Positions 31,309-40,211 of a stretch of 59,229 nt of DNA are shown piece by piece. The notes beneath the pieces are model-generated. The model saw only the letters and a list, made by a program, of their open reading frames with translations. It searched no databases and was not told the origin of the DNA. Position numbers and translations under genes: made by a program. The stretch comes from Bacillota bacterium (lineage in GTDB: Bacteria > Bacillota > Clostridia > Oscillospirales > Oscillospiraceae): NCBI GenBank assembly GCA_029268085.1, contig JAJUHD010000002.1, positions 1-59,229 of the forward strand, given 5' to 3'. Position 1 is the first letter of the stretch, and each line of letters begins with the position of its first letter.

Positions 31309-32184
31309 TCAGTGATCCCCCTTTTTCTTGCCCAGATAGGCCTCGATGACCTGCGGGTTGGACTGGATATCCTCAGGCGAGCCCTTTGCAATGACCTTGC
31401 CGTAGTTAAGAACGCAGATACCCTCGCAGATGCCCATAACAAGGCTCATGTCATGCTCGATGAGCATAATTGCGATTTTGAATGTGTCACGGATCTTCTG
31501 GATGTTTTCCATGAGCTCCGTCGTTTCGGAGGGATTCATGCCGGCAGCCGGCTCGTCAAGAAGAAGGAGAGAGGGATTCGTGCCGAGCGCGCGCACGATC
31601 TCTAGCCTGCGCTGCGCACCGTAAGGAAGGGAGCCGGCCTTTGCGCCCGCGAGATCCTGCATATCAAAGATCGAAAGCAGCTCCAGCGCCCTTTCGTGAG
31701 CGATCCGCTCTTCTTTCCAATATCGTGGCATACGGAAAATTCCGCTCCACATTCCGTAGTTTATCTGGTTGTGCATACCCAGCTTGACATTATCCTCAAC
31801 GCTCAAATTTGAAAAAAGGCGAATGTTCTGAAAGGTACGCGCAATGCCGGCCTTGTTAATCTGAACGGTATTCATATCGTGGGTGTCAAGACCGTCGAGC
31901 ATTATCGTGCCGCGAGTGGGCTGATATACCTTTGTGAGCAGGTTGAAAATAGTGGTCTTTCCTGCGCCGTTCGGACCGATGAGGCCTGCAATTTCAGTTC
32001 TGCCGATAGCCATATTGAAATCGTCAACGGCAGTCAGCCCGCCGAAGTCGATTCCGAGATGGGATACCTCAAGAATCGGAGTTTTGTCGACATCGCGTTC
32101 AGGGATGATGTTCGGAGAAGGGACAGGAACAAGCTTTACGGGTTCTCTCTGGAATCTACTCATTTGACCCACCTCCTTCCGCAT
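31309..32184 (-). CDS. livG: branched-chain amino acid ABC transporter ATPase LivG
   Basis: LGIDFGGLTAVDDFNMAIGRTEIAGLIGPNGAGKTTIFNLLT; an internal in-frame start is possible. Confidence 0.93.
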   Translation of the reverse strand: MRKEVGQMSRFQREPVKLVPVPSPNIIPERDVDKTPILEVSHLGIDFGGLTAVDDFNMAIGRTEIAGLIGPNGAGKTTIFNLLTKVYQPTRGTIMLDGLDTHDMNTVQINKAGIARTFQNIRLFSNLSVEDNVKLGMHNQINYGMWSGIFRMPRYWKEERIAHERALELLSIFDMQDLAGAKAGSLPYGAQRRLEIVRALGTNPSLLLLDEPAAGMNPSETTELMENIQKIRDTFKIAIMLIEHDMSLVMGICEGICVLNYGKVIAKGSPEDIQSNPQVIEAYLGKKKGDH

Positions 32185-33259
32185 TACCGCTTAGCTTTTT
32201 CGGGGCAAGCTTTTCGATTATTTTGTAGTAGAAATCCTTGATTGTCTGGCTGTTGGTCGCGAGCATTACTACTATCAGAACGATTGCATATACAAGCATC
32301 CTGTAATCGTCGAAGCCGCGCAGAGCTTCCGGCAGCACTGTAAGGACAGTTGCGGCAATGATCGAGCCCCACATATTGCCCAAACCGCCGAGAACGACAA
32401 ATACAAGGATCAAAATCGAGGTATTAAAATCGAACTTGCTTGCCACAATGGTTGAATAGTTCATGGCAAACAGCGCGCCGGCCATACCGGCAAGAGCGGC
32501 AGAGGTTACAAACGCCATAAGCTTATACTTAGTAATGTTGATGCCGACGCTTTCGGCCGCTATACGGTTATCTCTGATGGCCATAATCGCACGTCCGGAG
32601 CGGCTGTTGACTAAGTTGAACACAATAAAGAGCGTGAATAATATCAGAACAAAGCCGGCCGTAAAAGTCGATATTTTGGAAATGCCCGAAATGCCCATCG
32701 GCCCGTTTATTATAATTTTTCCGCTTTCCTCAAGCTTTAAAGCATCGGCATTCGTGAGCATGCTGAAGTGCAGGCCGTGACTGTCAAGCCCGATATAAAG
32801 GTTGGTTACTATACTTTTGATGATTTCTCCGAAGGCAAGAGTAACAATTGCCAGATAATCGCCTCTGAGACGCAGCACAGGAATTCCGATAAGAACACCT
32901 GCTATCGCCGCGAATATTCCGGCAATTATCATAGCAACGGCCAACCGGACCGGAGCAAAGGGGATCGCATTCTGCAAGCTGATTGCGGCAACGACGCCGG
33001 AGAAAGCGCCTACGCTCATAAATCCTGCATGTCCAAGGGAAAGCTCTCCCAGTACGCCGACTGTAAGGTTAAGGGAAACAGCCATAACAATGTAAGCACA
33101 GATCGGAACGAGCTGTCCCTTCAGCGAGGATGAAATGGAGCCCGTGCCGATAAGCACCTGCAGGACGGCAAATGCGATGATTACGAAAAAATATGTGAGG
33201 AAATTGCTTCTGGTGGTTTTGCTGATCTTTTTCATATTTACCACCTCAAACTTTCTCAT
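32156..33259 (-). CDS. livM: branched-chain amino acid ABC transporter permease LivM
   Basis: LTVGVLGELSLGHAGFMSVGAF... GDYLAIVTLAFGEI. Confidence 0.93.
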   Translation of the reverse strand: MRKFEVVNMKKISKTTRSNFLTYFFVIIAFAVLQVLIGTGSISSSLKGQLVPICAYIVMAVSLNLTVGVLGELSLGHAGFMSVGAFSGVVAAISLQNAIPFAPVRLAVAMIIAGIFAAIAGVLIGIPVLRLRGDYLAIVTLAFGEIIKSIVTNLYIGLDSHGLHFSMLTNADALKLEESGKIIINGPMGISGISKISTFTAGFVLILFTLFIVFNLVNSRSGRAIMAIRDNRIAAESVGINITKYKLMAFVTSAALAGMAGALFAMNYSTIVASKFDFNTSILILVFVVLGGLGNMWGSIIAATVLTVLPEALRGFDDYRMLVYAIVLIVVMLATNSQTIKDFYYKIIEKLAPKKLSGNAEGGGSNE

Positions 33260-34127
33260 TCATCTGCTTGCCTAAGAGACCGGCAGGGCGTACAAGCAGA
33301 ACGATGATCAAAACGGCAAAAACGATTGCGTCAGAGAGCTGAGTTGAAATGTATGCCTTGGCAAAGATTTCGATTATTCCCAACAGCACGCCGCCAAGCA
33401 GCGCGCCGGGAATGGATCCGATGCCGCCGAAAACCGCTGCCGTAAACGCCTTGATACCGGGCATAGATCCCGTTGTGGGCATCAGTGTGGGATAGGCGGA
33501 GCACAGCAGCACACCGGCAACCGCGGCAAGCGCTGAACCTATTGCAAACGTAACCGCAATAGTAGTATTGACGTTGATACCCATAAGCTGGGCGGCGCCC
33601 TTATCCTCGGAGCAGGCGCGCATAGCCTTGCCCATTTTGGTTTTGCCGGTGAACCATACCAGCGCTACCATTATTATAATACATGCGGCGATCGTCACAA
33701 TCGTTACATAGGAAATGGAAAGCTGGCCGCCAAAAAGCTGTACCAGGTCATCGCCGACAATTGAGGTAAAAACCTTTGGATTGGTCGTCCACAGCAATTG
33801 CGCGGCATTCTGAAGGAAATAGCTTACGCCGATTGCGGTGATCAGAACGGCAAGCGACGGCGCCTGACGCAGCGGCTTGTAGGCAAATCTTTCGATAACC
33901 ATTCCAAGCACCGTACATACGATCATAGCAAGAATGACTCCGGCAAGCGGAGGCAGCCCGTACAAAGTCATAGCGTAGAAGCAGATATATGCGCCTACCA
34001 TTATTACGTCGCCATGAGCAAAGTTAAGCATTTTTGCGATTCCGTAAACCATAGTATATCCCAATGCAATGATAGCGTATATACTGCCTAGGCTTATTCC
34101 GCGAATCAGGTAGGATAAGAGCGTCAT
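33246..34127 (-). CDS. livH: branched-chain amino acid ABC transporter permease LivH
   Basis: GISLGSIYAIIALGYTMVYGIAKMLNFAHGDVIMVGAY. Confidence 0.94.
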   Translation of the reverse strand: MTLLSYLIRGISLGSIYAIIALGYTMVYGIAKMLNFAHGDVIMVGAYICFYAMTLYGLPPLAGVILAMIVCTVLGMVIERFAYKPLRQAPSLAVLITAIGVSYFLQNAAQLLWTTNPKVFTSIVGDDLVQLFGGQLSISYVTIVTIAACIIIMVALVWFTGKTKMGKAMRACSEDKGAAQLMGINVNTTIAVTFAIGSALAAVAGVLLCSAYPTLMPTTGSMPGIKAFTAAVFGGIGSIPGALLGGVLLGIIEIFAKAYISTQLSDAIVFAVLIIVLLVRPAGLLGKQMNEKV

Positions 34128-34304
34128 TTACGCAACACCTCGTTCTCTGTTTTTGAGCGTATCTGAAAAATATCAACTATTTGACTTGGTATTTTTCAGA
34201 TACGCCTGCGCGATAAAATGAAGCAAAGAGGACCGCCGCTGTGGCAGCCCTCTGCTTGCTTCAAATGAGGGATCAATACCGTATATAGTTAGGTATATTA
34301 TCTG

Positions 34305-35495
34305 TTAGTCCAGACCCGCATAAGCGCCGTTTTTGATAACCATGCCCTTAGGAGACTTGCTTACGGCTCCGGTTGCATCCCAAGTCATACCTGTGCCGGT
34401 GAGTCCGTCGAATTTCATTGTGGTGAACTGCTCGATCATCTTTGTGCAGATATCCTCGGCAGACATATCAGATGTGACGCCGGCTGCGGTGCAAGCCTGA
34501 TAGAGAGCGTATACGCAGTCATATGCGTCAGCTGCGAACTGGTTGGGAATTTCGCCGTACTTTTCCTGATACTTTGCGACAAAGCTCTTGGTTTTTTCAT
34601 CGGTTGCGTCAGCGTTAAACGGAGTCAGCAGCATAACGCCCTCGGCAAGCTTGGTGTCAAAGTTTTCAAGGGTAAGGATACCGTCCATACCATCAACGCC
34701 GAAGAATTTGGGAGCATAGCCCATAGTGCTGGCCTGCTTCAGGATCAGAGAAGCGGGGGTGTAGTAGATAGGCAGGAAGATAAGATCAGCGCCGGCTTTC
34801 TGAGCCTCTGTGAGCTGAACGGAGAAATCGTTCTGGCTGTCTTCTGTGAAGGTTGTGGTGCTGACGACTTCAAGACCAAGCTCCTCAGCCTTAGAGGCAA
34901 AGGTGTTATATATACCCATGGAATAAACATCATCGTTCTTGTAGATTATAGCTACCTTGGTAGCCATCTTCTTGTCGAAGATGTACTGAGCGGAAGCGGA
35001 ACCCTGATTAGGATCGGCAAAGCACATCTGGAACATGTTGTCCTTGCCTTCCGTTACGGATGTGGAGCTGGCGGAAGGAGTAATCGCAAAGATACGGTCG
35101 GCATAGGTTTCCGCAGATGTCGCTTCGCAGGGCTTGCTCGTTACGGAGCCCAGAGAAATCTGCATACCCCAGTCCTTAAGAGTGTTGTATGCGTTTACAG
35201 CCTTTTCCGCGTCATGAGTGTCGTCCTCATATTTGAGTTCAAACTGCAGGCCGCCCATTGCGTTGATTTCTTCAACAGCAAGCTCGGCACCGTTCTTAGC
35301 AGCGTTGCCATAGATTGCGGCGCCGCCTGTGAGAGGACCGGTTCCGCCGATTTTGATAGCGCCGGCAGCCGCTGCCGATGCTGCGGGAGATGCGCCTGTG
35401 TCGCTTGCGGCAGGAGCTTCTGCTTTTTTTGCGCAGGCAGCGAAGCAGCCGACGATGAGAACAAGGACAAGCGCGATGCTCAAGAACTTTTTCAT
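34305..35495 (-). CDS. branched-chain amino acid ABC transporter substrate-binding lipoprotein
   Basis: Lipobox VGCFAAC; IKIGGTGPLTGGAAIYGNAAKNGAELAVEEINAMGG; start moved to MKKFLSIALVLVLIVGCF. Confidence 0.93.
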   Translation of the reverse strand: MKKFLSIALVLVLIVGCFAACAKKAEAPAASDTGASPAASAAAAGAIKIGGTGPLTGGAAIYGNAAKNGAELAVEEINAMGGLQFELKYEDDTHDAEKAVNAYNTLKDWGMQISLGSVTSKPCEATSAETYADRIFAITPSASSTSVTEGKDNMFQMCFADPNQGSASAQYIFDKKMATKVAIIYKNDDVYSMGIYNTFASKAEELGLEVVSTTTFTEDSQNDFSVQLTEAQKAGADLIFLPIYYTPASLILKQASTMGYAPKFFGVDGMDGILTLENFDTKLAEGVMLLTPFNADATDEKTKSFVAKYQEKYGEIPNQFAADAYDCVYALYQACTAAGVTSDMSAEDICTKMIEQFTTMKFDGLTGTGMTWDATGAVSKSPKGMVIKNGAYAGLD

Positions 35496-35822
35496 TTTCT
35501 TTCCTCCTAATATTTTGTGTATACTTATACAAAAAACGACCCCGCAAGAGAACGAAGCCATCTTGAGTATCGGTAAATATAAATAAAACAACTGTATTCA
35601 ATTGGTAGTATTTTAAATCTTTATCACAATAAAGTCAATAGTTTACTACTCTTAAATCACTTTAAATTACAAGAGAGCTTTTGTTGATTTCGCATGAAAT
35701 AGTATTCCGTAATTCATTTTTTTACGAATAGACAGATACTTTTTATAAAGAAATGCATAAACTAAACGCCGGCTGTCAGCAAATTGTGAAAACTGCCACT
35801 TCCTTTTTTTGATTTAAAGTGC

Positions 35823-35828
35823 TATAAT
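35823..35828 (+). promoter_or_regulatory. -10 element (TATAAT) of the Phe-leader transcript; -35 unclear
   Basis: gcTATAATattt 31 nt upstream of the leader-peptide ATG. Confidence 0.45.
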
Positions 35829-35858
35829 ATTTGCATAATAATCGTATGGAGATTCATT

Positions 35859-35960
35859 ATGGACCGTGTTGTCAGAACTCAAAAGGCTTTCTCGTTTAGC
35901 TTTAGCTTTACCGGCTTCTTTTTCGGTAAGGCTTGTTTGAGTTTGTCTGGTAACGGGTAG
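35859..35960 (+). CDS. Phe-rich leader peptide, putative attenuator (MDRVVRTQKAFSFSFSFTGFFFGKACLSLSGNG)
   Basis: ATG with GGAG 6-9 nt upstream; 7 Phe in a 14-residue stretch; followed by competing hairpins and terminator; absent from the supplied ORF list. Confidence 0.75.
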   Translation: MDRVVRTQKAFSFSFSFTGFFFGKACLSLSGNG

Positions 35961-35983
35961 ATGCTTGAAATCCTAAGTGATCC

Positions 35984-36017
35984 AAGCCCCGCAGCAAACT
36001 CGCTGCGGGGCTTTTTT
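35984..36017 (+). terminator. attenuator terminator
   Basis: Perfect 12-bp stem AAGCCCCGCAGC/GCTGCGGGGCTT, 6-nt loop, trailing Ts, 24 nt after the leader stop. Confidence 0.9.
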
Positions 36018-36154
36018 GATAGTTGTATCGTTATTTAAGGAAGCGGCGAACAGCGTTTCGAGGTATTACTATCGGATCGCGGAATTTGATAAGGTCATTG
36101 GAACACGTCAGTGTTCTTCTGGAAATAAAATAAACAGTAAAGAAGGTATTAAAA

Positions 36155-37471
36155 TTGTCGTATCATATGTACAATAGAGAGGCGGAGACGATGCCCCGTG
36201 AAAAACTCCGTGAGCTGCAGAGCGAAAGGCTTTGCGCGATGGTAAAGAGAGTTTATGAAAAGGTTCCCATGTATCGAGAGCGATTTGAAAGCATGGGTCT
36301 GCGTCCCGAAGACATAAAGTCTATCGATGACATTACCAAACTGCCGTTTACCTACAAGCAGGATCTGCGCGACAATTATCCCTTCGGACTGTTTGCCGTC
36401 CCCATGGACGAGGTTGTCAGGATACACGCCTCATCGGGTACAACCGGAAAGCAGACCGTTGTCGGCTATACGGCGAACGATATGAGGCTCTGGGGCGAGG
36501 TAATGGCAAGAACTATAGGCGCGGGCGGCATAACAAAAGCCGATATTGGGCACATAAGCTACGGCTACGGACTGTTTACCGGCGGCCTCGGCGGCGGCCT
36601 CGGCTCAGAAACAATCGGCTGCGCTACGATTCCGGCCTCGACCGGCAACACAAAGCGTCAGGTTACGATAATGCAGGACTTCAAGCCGACATTCCTGCTG
36701 GCAACGCCCTCATATGCGCTGACGATTGCGGAATACATGGAGCAAAACGGCATTTCGACGGATGAGATTTACCTTAAAGCGGGCTTTTTTGGTGCGGAAC
36801 CATGGACCGAGAGCATGAGAAAAGAGATTGAAAGGCGCCTGAACATTAAGGCGTATGATATTTACGGCCTGTCCGAAGTCATAGGTCCGGGTGTCGCATA
36901 TGAGTGCGAGTGCCAGAACGGCCTGCACGTCAACGAGGATCATTTCTATCTTGAGATAATCGACCCAGAAACCGGAGAACAGTTACCGGACGGCACAGAG
37001 GGGGAAATTGTCTTTACCTGCATGACCAAAGAGGCCCTGCCGCTGATACGCTACCGCACTCGCGATGTCGGTATGCGCATCCCCGGCGAATGCGAATGCG
37101 GACGTACCTTTGTCCGTATGGTTAAGCCCGCCGGACGCACGGACGACATGCTAATAATACGCGGCGTAAATGTGTTCCCGTCGCAGATCGAATCCGTGCT
37201 CATGGAGCTTGACGGCATCGCGCCCTACTATCAGATGATAGTAGAAAGGGAAGGCAACCTCGACAAGCTGACAGTTCTCGTCGAGCTTACGGAGGAAACC
37301 TTCACCGACGAAGTGAGAAAGCTTGAAGCAATGTCGAAGAAGGTGACCGACGCTATCCATTCGGTACTCGGCATAGCGGCAAAGGTTAAGCTTGTCGAGC
37401 CGAAGAGCATCGAGAGGTTCGAGGGCAAGGCAAAGCGCGTAATTGATAAGCGCACGCAAGTCAATTTTTAA
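36155..37471 (+). CDS. paaK: phenylacetate-CoA ligase
   Basis: [32 protein letters not shown]... [20 protein letters not shown]... [15 protein letters not shown]. Confidence 0.94.
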   Translation: MSYHMYNREAETMPREKLRELQSERLCAMVKRVYEKVPMYRERFESMGLRPEDIKSIDDITKLPFTYKQDLRDNYPFGLFAVPMDEVVRIHASSGTTGKQTVVGYTANDMRLWGEVMARTIGAGGITKADIGHISYGYGLFTGGLGGGLGSETIGCATIPASTGNTKRQVTIMQDFKPTFLLATPSYALTIAEYMEQNGISTDEIYLKAGFFGAEPWTESMRKEIERRLNIKAYDIYGLSEVIGPGVAYECECQNGLHVNEDHFYLEIIDPETGEQLPDGTEGEIVFTCMTKEALPLIRYRTRDVGMRIPGECECGRTFVRMVKPAGRTDDMLIIRGVNVFPSQIESVLMELDGIAPYYQMIVEREGNLDKLTVLVELTEETFTDEVRKLEAMSKKVTDAIHSVLGIAAKVKLVEPKSIERFEGKAKRVIDKRTQVNF

Positions 37472-37483
37472 GGAGGGCAGACT

Positions 37484-37912
37484 ATGCTGTTAAAACAGAT
37501 TTCGGTTTTTGTTGAAAACCGCCGCGGAGCGATCATGGAGATCACGGGAGTACTTTTTAATGCAGGTGTTAATATCAGAGCCATTTCAATTGCGGACACA
37601 ACAGACTTCGGCGTTGTTCGGCTCATTGTAGACAAGCGCAAGGATGCCCTTGCTGCCCTGCGTGAGAACGGTATGACTGTCAAGGAAACCGACGTTCTCG
37701 CCTTAGCTGTTGACGATACCCCGGGAGCGTTCCACGAGGCGCTGAAAGCTCTGACGGAAAGCGGTATCATGGTTGAATACAGCTACGGTTTCGTATCGCC
37801 GATCGGCGACGGAGCGACCATTATCCTTAAATGCGATGATCAGGAAAAGGCTCTCGGCTGTCTTACGGCAAGTGGCTTTAAACTCCTGACAGCGGAAGAT
37901 GTCAAGTTCTGA
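37484..37912 (+). CDS. ACT domain-containing protein (tandem ACT)
   Basis: KQISVFVENRRGAIMEITGVLFNAGVNIRAISIADTTDFGVVRLIV; second ACT-like repeat. Confidence 0.92.
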   Translation: MLLKQISVFVENRRGAIMEITGVLFNAGVNIRAISIADTTDFGVVRLIVDKRKDALAALRENGMTVKETDVLALAVDDTPGAFHEALKALTESGIMVEYSYGFVSPIGDGATIILKCDDQEKALGCLTASGFKLLTAEDVKF

Positions 37913-38032
37913 TTAAGTTCCCGAAGCTAAAGGCCAGTCCCGCCGTTAACTTGTCCGGCGGGACTGACTGTGGTGTTTAAGTGCTTTACTTTTCGGCTAG
38001 GCTTTGCTATAATACAATCCGTTGCTTAATAT

Positions 38033-38109
38033 GCGCCCGTAGCTCAGTTGGATAGAGTGACAGACTCCGACTCTGTAGGTCGCTGGTTCGAATCCAGTCG
38101 GGCGTGCCA
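38033..38109 (+). tRNA. tRNA-Arg(CCG)
   Basis: GCGCCCG acceptor, anticodon loop CTCCGAC, GGTTCGAATCC T-arm, encoded CCA. Confidence 0.93.
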
Positions 38110-38143
38110 AAAGACCAGTCTTATTTTAGGCTGGTCTTTTTAT
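38110..38143 (+). terminator. terminator after tRNA-Arg(CCG)
   Basis: AAAGACCAG/CTGGTCTTT + T-run. Confidence 0.8.
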
Positions 38144-38363
38144 ATTCTAGAAGCTAATTGCACTGTTGTAAGTTAAAAATTAAAATAATGTAAATTGTCG
38201 ATACCATGTAAGCATTATCTTGACACGCAGGATAAAACCAACTTATAATCTATATTAATATAGGTATTACAAAAGTATTATTGATATTCAAAATTTTATA
38301 AATACAAATAAGTGCGGCAGAAGCAAAAAGAATATCAAGAAAGAGTAAGGATGTGAGCCTTAG

Positions 38364-39518
38364 ATGTCCTGCGTTGGGAACATAGAACTCAATATTTTCT
38401 CTTTGCTTCTGCTCGCTATTGTTTTCGGGAATATGTATCGACGGTCAAGAGAATATCTTCCCGATCAGAAACTGTTTCTGATGATTATCATTACGGTTGC
38501 TTTCGTTCTTGTTCTGGACTCAGTGCAGTGGATATGTGACGGTACCACCGGAGAAATATTATATTATGTCAACCTAATTTCGAACTCTATTTATTACATA
38601 ATGCAGCTATTTCCGTATATATTTTGGTGTTTTTATGTCCGTTACCAGATAAAAATGGATATAAAAGAGGCAATGAAAGCAAAAACGCTTTTGTTACTGC
38701 CATTTTCGGTAAACGCTGTTATATCGATTCTAAGCTGTTTTAACGGGTGGTATTTCTATATTGACAGTAATAATTACTACCACAGGGGAGAGCTCTTTTG
38801 GCTGTCGGCTGTCATTACATATGGTTATTTCCTGTATTCCATAGTTTATCTTCTGTTCTACATGAGAAAGACCGAGCGAAGCATTGTTATCTCAATGCTG
38901 CTTTTCACTTTGCCGCCTCTTATCTGCAGCGCGATACAAATCCTTCATTTTGGATTAGCGCTGGTTTGGCCGGGCATTACGATTTCGATCATAATAATAT
39001 ATTTGAACATTCAGAAAAACCAGCTATATACGGATCATCTGACTGGTCTTTACAATCGCAGGATTCTGGATATTCACTTGAACGATTGCCTGAGGAACAA
39101 CACGAAGCCCTGCAGGATCGGTGTAATAATGCTCGATATTGACAAGTTTAAAACTATAAATGACTCATACGGACATATGGCCGGCGATCAGGCCCTGATC
39201 GAGACCGCGAACATCCTCAAGAAGAGCGTAGGAAGAAAAGGATTCACAGCCCGCTATGGCGGCGATGAGTTCGTTGTGATTGTTCCTGCCTGTAGTATTT
39301 CGGAAGTCGAAACAATTGCAAAGAAAATCGAGAAAAATATCGAGCTCTTCAACAGACGAGGAAATGCCGAGTTTTTTATCAGCCTCAGTATTGGCTATGA
39401 TATATTCGAATGCGGCGGCAAGTTCTCAAAATACGATGTTCTTAACTGTATTGACAGGCAAATGTACGAAGAAAAGTTCAAAGACCGTACTCTGGAAGTT
39501 CAGATGACGATCCAATAA
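38364..39518 (+). CDS. membrane-anchored GGDEF diguanylate cyclase
   Basis: N-terminal TM segments; YTDHLTGLYNRRILDIHL... YGGDEFVVIVP (GGDEF active-site motif). Confidence 0.93.
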   Translation: MSCVGNIELNIFSLLLLAIVFGNMYRRSREYLPDQKLFLMIIITVAFVLVLDSVQWICDGTTGEILYYVNLISNSIYYIMQLFPYIFWCFYVRYQIKMDIKEAMKAKTLLLLPFSVNAVISILSCFNGWYFYIDSNNYYHRGELFWLSAVITYGYFLYSIVYLLFYMRKTERSIVISMLLFTLPPLICSAIQILHFGLALVWPGITISIIIIYLNIQKNQLYTDHLTGLYNRRILDIHLNDCLRNNTKPCRIGVIMLDIDKFKTINDSYGHMAGDQALIETANILKKSVGRKGFTARYGGDEFVVIVPACSISEVETIAKKIEKNIELFNRRGNAEFFISLSIGYDIFECGGKFSKYDVLNCIDRQMYEEKFKDRTLEVQMTIQ

Positions 39519-39533
39519 TAATCGGATATATTG

Positions 39534-39570
39534 AAAAGCGCCGTGACCCCAAAGGTATCACGGCGCTTTT
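39534..39570. terminator. bidirectional terminator
   Basis: AAAAGCGCCGTGA/TCACGGCGCTTTT. Confidence 0.85.
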
Positions 39571-39646
39571 GGCATCCCCGGCGCGATTCGAACGCGCGAC
39601 CTTTCGCTTAGGAGGCGAACGCTCTATCCTGCTGAGCTACGGAGAC
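39570..39646 (-). tRNA. tRNA-Arg(CCT)
   Basis: Anticodon loop CTCCTAA, GTTCGAATC T-arm, encoded CCA. Confidence 0.93.
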
Positions 39647-39733
39647 ATGCGATTTTTATAATACTTGCGTATTCTAACTCAAATTAATGCCTGTGTCAAG
39701 CAGGGCTGTTTACAGTATGGAGGAAAACTCTTT

Positions 39734-40036
39734 TCAACAGCGTACATTCATTGGTACGCCGTAGGTAGAAAATCTGACCGGCTGGCTGGTATCAAAATTG
39801 TCTATGGCTTTGATAAGCCCGATACAACCGACCTGAAAAAGATCGTCCACATTTTCGCCTCGGGATGCGAATTTCTGTATGACCGAAAGAACCAGCCGCA
39901 GATTTCCCGAAATTAGCTTTTCTCTTGCCTCTTTGTCGCCCTCCTTTGCGCGGAGCAGAAGCTCCATTGTTTCATCGTTCTTCAGGACCTTGAGTTTCGC
40001 TGTGTTAACACCGCAGATCTCGACCTTGTTCAGCAA
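39734..40036 (-). pseudogene. sigG: 5' fragment of sporulation sigma factor SigG (about 95 SigG-like codons, then stop)
   Basis: LNKVEICGVNTAKLKVLKNDETMELLLRAKEGDKEAREKLISGNLRLVLSVIQKFASRGENVDDLFQVGCIGLIKAIDNFDTSQPVRFSTYGVPM then NVRC*; regions 3-4 absent. Confidence 0.85.
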
Positions 40037-40126
40037 ATGAATTACCTCCCTGACGATGAGTATATGCGCGGGTAATGGTTAGTATTTCCCCGGCAGCGCT
40101 GATTCATTCGGCATATTAAAAATTGA

Positions 40127-40158
40127 ATGTAAACCAATAAGAATACGATGGTTGACAT
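40127..40158 (+). promoter_or_regulatory. BirA operator upstream of birA-bioY
   Basis: ATGTAAACC-N14-GGTTGACAT inverted repeat; right half overlaps -35 TTGACA (40152-40157), N17, -10 TAGAAT (40175-40180). Confidence 0.85.
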
Positions 40159-40211
40159 TATGAAGCTCATAAGGTAGAATATCAAAAACTGATTGGCCGA
40201 GGATTGATGAT

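Noticed and set aside
39570-40036. tRNA-Arg(CCT) as an attachment site of an integrative element
   Set aside because: No integrase and no duplicated tRNA 3' end found nearby; sigG truncation alone is not enough
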